DNA from: Cafeteria roenbergensis
Taxonomy: Eukaryota; Sar; Bigyra; Bicosoecida; Cafeteriaceae
DNA length: 64,000 bases
Direction: 5' to 3'
NCBI GenBank assembly: GCA_008330645.1
Contig: VLTN01000009.1
Span: 558,001-622,000 of the forward strand
The translations under genes were made by a program, and so were the position numbers. Position 1 is the first letter of the stretch. Each line of letters begins with the position of its first letter. This document shows positions 19,900 through 29,109 of the stretch, piece after piece. Under the pieces are notes generated by a model. It saw nothing but the letters and a program-made list of their open reading frames with translations, did no database searches and was not told the DNA's origin.

Positions 19900-22800
19900 A
19901 TGTCATCGTTTGTGGAGGAGGTGGGAGACGACTACCCCGCTGGTGAGGAGCGCGAGCGAGGGGCCATTGCTCGGACGCCGTCGCTGCAATCCAGCAACCG
20001 ATTTGCAAGCCCGGGCTTTTCAGCCCTGCCCGGCCCTGGAAGCCACGACAGGGAGCGCTTTCACCGCGCGCGAGGCGCCGCGTTGCTGTGTGCTTGCTGC
20101 GTGCTCCGCAGACAGCGGCTGGGGCCGCACAGGGGCGGAGGCACACGACTGGGGAAGCGAGCAAGTGCACGGTGAGCGAGATCGGCGAGAGGGCAGCGTG
20201 ACTGACGCGCCCGGTGCCACGCGCACGGGGCTGCGCGCAGGAATCCGCCTGCCCGCGCGCCCCCTGGCCCTTTGCCACCGAGCGAGTCGGGCGCACCTTT
20301 GCGGCGGCCACTGCTGCGCCCGCTCCGTGGCTGACCGCGCGTCGCTGGCGCAGTGTCGGCGAAAGGTGAGGCCAGGGCCGGCGAGCGCTCCGGGGCGTCG
20401 GTGTCCTTCGCCGACCCACCAGAGGGCGCCGAAGGAGCGTGGGGCAGCGGGTCGTCCCGCGGAGCGTACCACGCTGGAGTGTCGTCAGGCGCCGAGTGGG
20501 CGGCAGCAGGGGCGGGGCAGCCGTTCGACCCGCGTCTGGCGTACGGTCAGAGCCTCGCCTCGGGCCAGTACCGCGGGCGCTCATCGGGGTGGGCGCCCGG
20601 GCCGCACCTCAGTCCTGATGACCTGGCCTCCTTGGAGCCCTCCCCTGCCGCGGCCCAGCCCCGGCCGGCATCCGGTCGGAGCGGCAAGTCGAGCAAGAAG
20701 CGTTCCACGTCGTCCGGCGGCACGCGCAAGAAGAAGGGCAAGACAGCGGGGCGCAAGAAGAGTTCAACCAAGGCCCAAGCAGGTGCCCCGTCGCTCCCGA
20801 GCGTCACTTCGTCCTCCGGTCGTTGGGAGCTGCGAACAGGCGGGGGCTACCTGCTGCCGGAGCAGGCCGAGGCCGTGGCGCTCGCCAACGCCGTGACCGA
20901 CCCCGATGAGATTGACTCACCCTACGCCCAGGAGAGACTCCAGCGTGGCCCCTCGGCGTCGCGCAGCGTCGCTAAGCGGCGTGAGTCCGGAACCGGCCCG
21001 CGGGTGCGTCGGCCCTCCGGAAACGCCCCGCCGGATGCGCTCTCCGCCCGCCCAGGGACCGGCGGCCCGCCTGCGTACGGCTACGGCGGTGGCGCGTACT
21101 ACGGCGTCGGCGCCCCCGAGCCCTCACCGTTTCGCGCCGGGCCGGGCGCCGGGCCAGCAGGCGCGCCGCCGTTCGGCCGGCCTGGGTTCCCGCCTGCAGG
21201 CGCTGCTTGGGCGGCAGAGCAAGGGTGGACGCCGATGGTGCCCACACCGCCGGCGCACGGAGCCCGGTCCTGGGCGGCGCCCAGCCCCCGAGGCTCGGCG
21301 CGCTCTCACGCGGCCCTGTCGGCGACGGCCGGTCCCCGGAGCGCGCCGGCCACATCGACAGCGGCGGCGGCGGCGAGGGAGGAAGCAACGGCAAGGGCAG
21401 TCGCCCGGCGTGATCCCGTGCTCCGCATCGCCTTTGTGGACGTGGCGTCCATCCGCCCGTCGGCCTCGCGCCGGCGAGCTGCAGAGAGGGCAGGGGGGAC
21501 ACTTGCGGCCTCGGTGGCCTCCCGCCGACAGGACGCTCTGGCCAAGCTGAGATTGGCGTTTGGAAAGGCGTGCACCACAGTGACCGGCTCTACCGCATCC
21601 CAGCGGCGGCGGGAGCACGAGCAGCGGGAGGACGAGGCGAGGCGCCTCGAAGCGGCCCTGGCGGCCGAGGCGACTGCCACCACGGCGGCCGGGGAGGCCG
21701 AGCAGGCCACCGCAGCCGCCCAGGCTGCGGCTCAGGCTGCATCGGACAGGGCCGCATCGCTGCAGGCGGAGCTTGAGGCCGCGCACGCGGAGCTGGCCGA
21801 CGTTCGCGGCAAGCTCGACAGGGCGAGGGAGGAGCACGAGGGCTCGCTGGCCGAGCTGCGCGACCAGGGCCAGCGTGCGGGCGGGCACGCGGCAGCCCGG
21901 GTGAGGGACCTGGAGGAGGAGGCCGAGGGGACGAGGAGCGCTCTGGCAGCCACTCGGCGGCGCTGTGCCGAGCTGCAGGACTCCGTGACGGCAGCGGAGA
22001 ACGCTGCCCACAAGAGCCGGTCTGAGGCAGCGCGTGCCGCAGCGGCGGAAGAGGCCCAGCGGCAGCGCGCAAGCATCGCGGAGGAGGCCGCGGCTCGCGC
22101 CAAGGCGGCGGCGAGGGAGGCTGAGGACAGGGCGGAGGCGGCGGAGCGACAGATGCGGCGTGCCACGCAGGAGGCTTCCTCCTCTGCTGCTGCAGCCAGG
22201 GAGGCAGAGGCGGCCCGGGACGCGGCGCGCGAGGAGGCGGCGCGTTGCCGAGTGAGAGAGGGGCGGGCGCGGGAAGAGCAGGCGCTGGCCAGGGAGGCGG
22301 AGGCGCTCGCACAGGCGGAGGCCCAAGCTGCCAAGGCTGCCCTCCGCGCTGCCCAGCGGTCGGCTGCTGGGGTTGGGGCCCCAGAAGACGGGAGGGCAGC
22401 CCAAGGTGAGGCGGACGGGTCCCGCCGTGGTTCGCGGACGGACGTGCCGCGCACCGTGTTCAGCGAGCTGGCGGGCCGCCTTCAGCCGCCGCCCGTGCTG
22501 ACCTCGGACCTGACGGTCGACACGAGCGCTCCGCGAAGCGCAGCGCCCGAGGTTGATCCCTACTCGCCTCAACAGCGGGGTGCCGCCATCTCGGCGCAGG
22601 CAGACGGCAAGCCGGCGGCGCCGCCTCGCCGCGGAGTGGCCTTCGAGCAGGCAGCCCCGCGCTCCTCGCGCTCTCTGCGCTCCGGTGCTGGCTCCAAAGC
22701 CGGGCGGTCCCCTCCTCCCGAGCCGGGCGCAAAGGGGCCCGAGACTTCGCCCATGTCCAAGGGTAGCGGGGGCGCCGCCCGCGCGTCTTTGCCGGACAAG

Positions 22801-23619
22801 CCCGCCTCGCCGCGGTCGGAACCCCCCCAGCTTCGCAAGCTGACCAGCTTCCGAGCAGAGCGCAGCCGCACGATCGAGTTCGTGTTCGACGACGTTCAGC
22901 CCGTCCCGAGGGGGCTGAATCCTTCGGGCAGGCTGCGTTCTCCCAAGAGCAAGACCCCTGTGTGGACGCCTTCGGAGAGCAGGCTTCGGCTTTTGGTGTG
23001 GGTGGACCGGATGCTGCTCGCGCGGCCTGAGTGGGCCGATGAGCCCGTGGCCGAGGGCAAGGAGCGCATCGGGCTGCGCATGGTGGCAATCGAGGTCGTG
23101 CCCGACGACCCGGCCTCCATCACCCTCGCCGTCTCAGCGCCGCCTGGCTCTGAGGGCGACGCACACAGGCGTGCGGTCCTCGAGAGCGTGCTGAATGGCA
23201 CCATCCCGTGCCAGCTTTGGATGGGAAAGGTAATGGCGGAGCTCACGCTCAAGAGCACGCCTGCGAAGCAAGCAAGGCTTCGGGCCAAGGCCGGCGCGAA
23301 GCTGTTCAAGGGCCTGCGCGCTGCCTCAGATGGCGTCAGCCTCGCTGCGGCTCCCGGCGTGGTCCTGTCGCGCGTCGCCGAGGCAGTGGACCACCACGAC
23401 TCCGAGGCTCTCAGCATGCTGGATGCCGGGAGCACCGTCGCTCAGCCAGGAGGCCCATCTACTTCGGGTGTCTCCACTACAGAGGGCAGCACGCGCACGG
23501 CCCGCGTGCGGGCTCGGGGCCCTGGCCGTGGGCGGCGCCGCTCGTCTGCTCCGGGGACGCAAGCCATGATCCAGCAGATGCAGCTTGCAGGCCTGCGGGA
23601 CGGATATGACTCTTCGTAG
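19900..23619 (+). CDS. Coiled-coil protein of unknown function, two exons
   Basis: Exon 1 is 19900-19942 (14 codons plus one base), exon 2 is 20354-23619, and the intron of 411 bases runs GTGAGG to GCAG. Without this join the long frame has no ATG; the phase-1 junction restores one, giving 1,102 residues. The N-terminal third is disordered, with a Lys/Ser-rich basic patch (KSSKKRSTSSGG, then TRKKKGKTAGRKK). The middle, roughly residues 430-690, is an Ala/Glu/Arg-rich heptad region (EARRLEAALAAEATATT and similar) predicted to form a long coiled coil. The C-terminal part contains a more conserved-looking globular stretch (RTIEFVFDDVQPVPRG, LRLLVWVDRMLLARPEW, LWMGKVMAELTLKS) that I cannot assign. 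Sharing a promoter with kinesin-8 hints at a cytoskeletal role, which is inference. It converges with the WW/PH gene 201 bases away. Confidence 0.72.
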
Positions 23620-23820
23620 ACCCTTTGCGTCGACCTCATGGAGTGCTGCCAGAGTCACAGCAGTCCGAGATTGCACTCCGGCTTGGCGCTGAACCCTTGA
23701 AGGCGCGCTCCTCATTGGATTCCCAGGTTTGCGTGGCCGCGCGCATGCGTGTGTGTCGCTGGTTGTGTGCCCCTCGACCCCACGCGTTGTTCGAATTATG
23801 CATTCCGAAAAGTCCGACGA

Positions 23821-26685
23821 TCACGCAATCTTCGTGCTGGCCTCGAGCAGAGGGGCCGTTGCACCGTGTGCCACCGCTTCGGAGCGCGTCGCAGACGCGC
23901 TGGCTCCCTTCCCGGGGTGCGAAGGGGTTGCCAGCAAGGCCTTGATCGCGAATGCAGGGTTCTCCGTCTGCGTCGGGGTGGGGATTTGCGAGCCCTCCGC
24001 GGTGGAGCTACCGGCCGATGTGGCGCTGCCGCGTGGAGACACCACCCGGCTCGAGCCGGCCGATGAAATGACTCGCCCTGCCTCGGCCACGAGCTGGCGC
24101 GCTGCGTCGACGGCGCTCACTGCCTCTTCCAGGGCAGCGACAGAGCCCAGCGCTGCCCGAGTCTCGCGCTCGGCCAAGTCTGGGTCCACAGGCGCCGCGG
24201 CGCTGGATTCTGCAGCAGCAGCTGCTGCTGCTTGCAGGTGCGCCAGCGGGGACTTTGCAGCTTTGGCAGCCGCAACGAGACTAAAGCCAGAGAAGAGCTC
24301 AGCAAAGTCCTCGTCGGTCGCGCAGCAGAACGTGTAGACCCGGGCCTTGACCACGACGCGGAGGGCCAGCGGAGCGGGAGGCATGGAGCCATGTCCCGTT
24401 CCAGCCAGCACGCGAAGCTCGCTGGCTTCCACGCCGTCAAGCTCAACAACGTTCTTGGCCAGCGAGTCGCCAAGCTCGGACGAGTCTGCGGCGGCTGCGT
24501 CGGCTGGCAGGAGATAGCGAAAGAATTTGCCGTCGAGTGACAGTTGGATGCGGCGGGGTCGCCAGCCCACGCCGTTGGAGTTTGTCTTCCAGCCTTCGAC
24601 CTGGACAACAGCCCCTTCTCCTTGGTCCCCGCCGAGCACCTCCCTGAGGACATCGGGCCGGGGTGGCCGCAGCTCCGACACCGCCTCCATGGCTGCCAGA
24701 AACGTCGCCGTCGCCAGCGTCTGCGGAAGCATCAGCTTAACCGGGCGCGCGGAGTCCTGGGCGTCTGTCACAGACACCACGACGTTGCGTGACGACCCTG
24801 ATAGCTTCGAGTCGGACTCGATTATTGCGCCTTGCAGGGACACACTCGTGGTGATAGTTGCCCCCGGCAACTGCATCTCGAGACCGAGCTCTTCCGTCGG
24901 CATGAGCAGGAGCATCCGCGGCCCGACGCGGACTGACGCCCGGACACGGATCCAGCGATGGCCGTCCCAGCTGATGTGGCAGACGGCATGCGCAGCCGCT
25001 GCCTGGAACGCGAAAGCGGCGTCGGCCATCGCCGCCACCTTGTCTCGAGCACCGCTTCGCGCACGGCGCTGCAGGGCCGCTGTGGGGCTCGTCGGGTCGG
25101 CGGCAGATGCCGAAGTATCATCGATGGCGCCCTGGACCACGCGCATCCAGAGCTTGAGAGACGCCTCTCTCCTCCCGATGTCGTCAGGTTGGGAAAGAAA
25201 CGTCCTTCGCTCTCCTGCTAGCACCTCGATACCCGCCTTCCCGGGCCCCCCGGGGGGTGGGGACGAGGTCAGCACGAGTCGCGCTCCCGTCAGGTCCAGT
25301 TCGCCCTTTTGGGGCTCCTGCACGCCGTACCGCTGCAGAGTGACGGACGGGTCCTTGCTGTAGTACCGGAGCTTCTTGTTGTCCCAGTCCAGCTCGACGA
25401 ATCGCTTGCGCCAGCGTGGCGCAGATCCTTTGGTCATGTCGCGGGTTTTGTGCAGCCACCCCGAGATACTGCGACGCACTGCGGCCGCTTTGGCAGCTGC
25501 CTTGGCTTGGGCCGCTGCCTTGCCCAGGCGCTTGAACTTGGCAACGGCGCGCAGCGCCATCAGTGGCATAGCCGGCGGCTTTTGGCGCGCCCGCTCCACC
25601 ACAACGCCCCCTGGGGGCAGCTCCCAAGACGTTGCTCTGTCAAACAGGCTCTGGTAGAAGACGGTGCCATCGAGCTTGATGATGGCTCGAAAGCGGAGGC
25701 GCTCGGGCACTTCAGCTTCTGCAATCGCCGGGGCCTCCTCCTCCGCGTCAGATGGGCTCTCGTCGTCGCCCTCGTCACAGCTGTCGTCGAAGGCACGGGC
25801 GAAATGGCCGGCTTCCGAACTCATGGCACCAAGCGGAGAGCTGGGCTCTGCAGGGACTTCCGTGGCCGTGGCGGTTGTGATGAGTTTGGCAGGCCCCTCA
25901 AGCGACAAGCCCATCTGCCGTGTGAGCGGCTTGAGGCGGTCAGCCTCAGCCAAGGTGACCCACGCCTGTCCGCTGGAGTCCCGGTAGATGACGGCGGCAG
26001 TCGAAGGAAGCCTCGCCAAAGCGAGCGGATCAGCCGCGCCCAAGGGCTCGTCGTCCACTGCAACTGGCGACTGTGCTTCCACCTCGCCTTCCGATGGCGG
26101 CTTGGTCTCGCCCCCGGTCTTGCCAGGCTCGGTCGCCTCATGCCTGAAGCATGCTGTGCTCCCTGCACACTCTGAAGTAGCTGCCGCTTGCGCGGCAGCA
26201 CCGATTGCGCTTGAAACCCCTCCGTGCTCTTCCGGGTTGCCGTCCGATGCCACACCAGCCGCCGCCTCCGATGGGCCTTCCAGGATCACGGCCGGGGAGC
26301 TGTCCCCAGGCTGGGCAACCGGGGACCCCTGCTTTGACTCTGCCCCCCGGGGGGCGGCCTCGGCGGGGTCGCCAGTCGCTGCGGGGCTGAAAGAAAGCTC
26401 GGCGATCTGCTCAGCCGTCAGTTCCCTCCCGTCTTTTGTCTTTGCAGCCGCAGGCGGTGTCCATTGCGAAACGCCAACGTTCCCGTTGTAGTAGTAGCGC
26501 TGCGGCCCCACGACAGCGCCTCGCAGGAGGGGAACAGCGGGGGAGGAGGGGGGAGGGCAGGAAAGACATTGCGATCGGGCGCGAAGCACCAGCGGGGAAG
26601 CAGCAGCCAAGTGGCTCACCAGGCCGCTGTGCTCGTCGTGAACGAACTCCCACTTTTCAGGCAGCTGCAGCGTGCTCGGATCCAT
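23821..26685 (-). CDS. WW and PH-domain adaptor protein, two exons
   Basis: Exon 1 is 26685-26620 and exon 2 is 26499-23821; the 120-base intron (GTGAGC to CGCAG) splits the WW domain and the phase-0 join rebuilds it: LPEKWEFVHDEHSGL followed by RYYYNGNVGVSQWTPP. The product has 914 residues. A clear PH domain sits near residues 420-560 (SISGWLHKTRD, RWRKRFVELDW, LRYYSKD, LKLWMRVVQGAIDD). Two further PH-like segments follow (HISWDGHRWIRVRASVRVGP; VVQVEGWKTNSNGVGWRPRR with a YTFCCATDEDFAELFSGF helix). Between WW and PH is an acidic, low-complexity linker. Expected role: a cytosolic adaptor binding proline-rich partners and phosphoinositide membranes. No catalytic domain is seen. Confidence 0.86.
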   Translation of the reverse strand: MDPSTLQLPEKWEFVHDEHSGLVSHLAAASPLVLRARSQCLSCPPPSSPAVPLLRGAVVGPQRYYYNGNVGVSQWTPPAAAKTKDGRELTAEQIAELSFSPAATGDPAEAAPRGAESKQGSPVAQPGDSSPAVILEGPSEAAAGVASDGNPEEHGGVSSAIGAAAQAAATSECAGSTACFRHEATEPGKTGGETKPPSEGEVEAQSPVAVDDEPLGAADPLALARLPSTAAVIYRDSSGQAWVTLAEADRLKPLTRQMGLSLEGPAKLITTATATEVPAEPSSPLGAMSSEAGHFARAFDDSCDEGDDESPSDAEEEAPAIAEAEVPERLRFRAIIKLDGTVFYQSLFDRATSWELPPGGVVVERARQKPPAMPLMALRAVAKFKRLGKAAAQAKAAAKAAAVRRSISGWLHKTRDMTKGSAPRWRKRFVELDWDNKKLRYYSKDPSVTLQRYGVQEPQKGELDLTGARLVLTSSPPPGGPGKAGIEVLAGERRTFLSQPDDIGRREASLKLWMRVVQGAIDDTSASAADPTSPTAALQRRARSGARDKVAAMADAAFAFQAAAAHAVCHISWDGHRWIRVRASVRVGPRMLLLMPTEELGLEMQLPGATITTSVSLQGAIIESDSKLSGSSRNVVVSVTDAQDSARPVKLMLPQTLATATFLAAMEAVSELRPPRPDVLREVLGGDQGEGAVVQVEGWKTNSNGVGWRPRRIQLSLDGKFFRYLLPADAAAADSSELGDSLAKNVVELDGVEASELRVLAGTGHGSMPPAPLALRVVVKARVYTFCCATDEDFAELFSGFSLVAAAKAAKSPLAHLQAAAAAAAESSAAAPVDPDLAERETRAALGSVAALEEAVSAVDAARQLVAEAGRVISSAGSSRVVSPRGSATSAGSSTAEGSQIPTPTQTENPAFAIKALLATPSHPGKGASASATRSEAVAHGATAPLLEASTKIA

Positions 26686-27066
26686 TGCCGAGGGCAGGCG
26701 TGCCAAGCATGCAGCTGCCGAGCTGCTGTGGCGCGCGCAACCGCTTGTTCCTCGACTCGATAGTTTGGGTTGCTTTGCCGCGCGAACCCGTCGCGGCAGA
26801 GCACGCAACCGCGGCCGGTGGCGCTTGCGGCGGAGGGATTCCGGCATATGCGCACCCTGACGGATGATCAGTGGCCAGGGCCCCAGCCAACGTGCTACGC
26901 CCGATGCGGTGCGACTGACCGCCCGCCACTCCCACGCGTTGTCCGGCTGCGCGCCGGACAGGGACCGAACCCCCGCCCGCGATCTCATATTACGGGTGGG
27001 CCAAATATTGCCAGCCGCGCGGCCCGCGAGCGCGCGGCACCAAGCTGCAGCATAAGCCGGGTCGGG
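26686..27066. other. Divergent intergenic region, WW/PH gene and TAM41
   Basis: 381 bases between two outward-facing start codons, so it should hold both promoters. A tRNA B-box-like string near 26970 does not extend into a cloverleaf. Nothing else recognised. Confidence 0.4.
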
Positions 27067-28777
27067 ATGGACTTCGTCGGCCTGGTGCGCACGCTGCCGG
27101 CGTCAAAGGTCGCCTTTGGCTACGGCTCGGGGGTGTTCCACCAGGCAGGGTACTCGAGTGAGGCGAGCTCCGACAAAGTTTGCCCGCAACGCGATGAGAG
27201 TATTTCCGGCCGCAGCAGCGCGCGCGAGCATGCCGATGCCCGCGACTGTGACCCACCCCGCAGAAGAGGACGCCCCGATGGTGGACCTCGTGATTGGCGT
27301 TCAGGATGCGCTCGCGTGGCACACCGAGAACATGACGAAAAACCCGGAGCACTACAGCGCCTTCGCCCGCGCGGCGGGCCCGAGAGCCGTGGCATGGATG
27401 CAGTCGTCGCTTGGCGCCGGACTGTGGTACAACACCCTTGTGAGTCCGGCTGCCGCGCGCCTCGGGGCTTCTGGGCATTCTGACGATGCAATGGCTGGTC
27501 GACGTGGTCTGAGTCCCGCCCGCCAGCCCCTCCCTGGCCGAGCGCCGCAGGTCGTCATTCCCCCGTCTGTGTCAGGCGCAGCGCCCGGCCAGCACATGAA
27601 ATATGGCATCGCCACCGTGGAGGCCTTGCAGCGGGACCTCGTGGACTGGGAGTCGCTCTATGTGGCAGGTCGCATGCACAAGCCGGTGCGCGTCATTCTG
27701 GACGACACAGGCGATGCATTCACTGCTGCCATGGAGCGGAACCGCAGGGCAGCCGTAGCGGCCGCCCTCCTGCAGCTTCCCGAGTCCTTCACGGTGCGTG
27801 ACTTTCTCGTGGCAGTGGCCGGTCTCAGCTACGCTGGCGACTTCAGAATGGTCTTTGGCGAGAACCCGCGCAAAGTGGAGAACATTGTGGATGGGCAGTT
27901 TGAGCAGCTCGCCAGCATATACTGGCCTCTGCTCCACGACGACTTCAGGGACAGCGTATCCCTCTCCGGCCTGGAGGGTGACGGGGCTCACTCTCGCGCG
28001 CAGGACGCCGCGGAGCCACCCCGGCCCAGCCTCTTGGTGCGGCAGAGCACTTCCCCAGCCGCGCGCTTGCGTCTCATCCAGCACCTTCCGGCCTGGGTTG
28101 GCGATGCCATGGCCAGCCGGGCGGCTGCGGGACTCGAGGCGCCAAGCCTCAGCAACGCCCCAACGGTGCCACGAGCGGCAATGGAGGCTGCGAGTGCGGC
28201 GGCGAGACGAATGAGCATGCCCCGCTTCCGCGCCGGGGATGGCGCCTCTGCGGGGGCGGACCCGGCCGCGACACCAGGTGCCGGGGCAATGTCCTGGACG
28301 CCCGGCCACTGGGCTGCACGCAGCCCCTTCAGGCACAGCCACCACGACGTCACCATGTCGAGGGCGGCCTTGGGCGTGGTGGGCCTGGCCGCAAAGACTG
28401 CCGCGGCCGCAGCAAAACGCGGCGGGCGCAGGCGGCCTGCCCCGGAGCTGCGCCTGCTCGAGGCAGAGCTCGCCCGAGCCGGCGACGCCAGCGATTTGGC
28501 TGCCCGCCTGCTGCGCCCCACCCTCGCCACCGTGGTCGCCCGCCACGCGGCCACTCAGAGCATCAAGGGGCTGGTCAGCGCCGGCCCCGTCAAGTCCGCC
28601 ACCTACTCGGCGGCCAAGCTGCGAAAATGGGCGGCTGCGGTGATGGGGGGCGGGTCGTCCCCGAGACGGCTGCAAGCCATGTCCCTGGGGCTGGTGGGCC
28701 TAGCGACCGCGGCAGTGTCTGGTGTTATCGGCGCCCCCCCCCCCCGCCCTCGCCCCAGCAAGGATTGTCCGCAGTGA
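27067..28777 (+). CDS. TAM41: TAM41, mitochondrial phosphatidate cytidylyltransferase
   Basis: TAM41 makes CDP-diacylglycerol from phosphatidic acid and CTP at the mitochondrial inner membrane, the entry step to cardiolipin. Exon 1 is 27067-27157 (AFGYGSGVFHQAGYS), exon 2 is 27264-27439 (MVDLVIGVQDALAWH, NPEHYSAFARAAGP, GAGLWYNTL), exon 3 is 27593-28777 (MKYGIATVEALQRDLVDW, YVAGRMHKPVRVI, FLVAVAGLSYAGDFRM, ENPRKVENIVDGQFE). All are family signatures; the GSG of exon 1 belongs to the nucleotidyltransferase site. The C-terminal SIKGLVSAGPVKSATYSAAKL is also conserved. The protein has a long low-complexity insert before that block and about 514 residues overall, longer than yeast or human TAM41. 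The second intron (153 bases) is a multiple of three without stops, so an unspliced form would stay in frame. One or more further introns in the insert cannot be excluded. Confidence 0.92.
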
Positions 28778-29109
28778 GTGCGCGTGACCCGCCCTGTTGA
28801 CAGCCCGCGAGGCAGCAATGAATGCGCGTGTGTGTGCCGGAGCGGGACAACGGCGGCTGAGCGAGTCGCACAGCCACACGACGTCGACCTGCCTGGTCGT
28901 TCCCGTGCCCGTCTCAAAGTCGCTGGGTTGACCATACAGGACGTACGCTGGCAACCCACCGCTCAAAGAACTGTGCTCAACGTTGCAGCCTCACCAGCGC
29001 ATGCCGCTCCCCCCCTCCCCCGCGTCGCCGGGGAGACAGGGTCGAGGCGTCGCGCCCGCAAAGCAGTCGCCTTCACGCAAGCGTCGCTGCGCCCCCCCTC
29101 GCCCGCCCG
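28778..29109. other. Convergent intergenic region, TAM41 and RNR 3' ends
   Basis: 332 bases between two facing stop codons. Only 3' UTR material is expected; no element recognised. Confidence 0.4.

Noticed and set aside
26935-27010. Possible minus-strand tRNA with GGGTTCGGTCCC near the WW/PH-TAM41 promoter
   Set aside because: No anticodon arm or matching acceptor stem could be formed around it.
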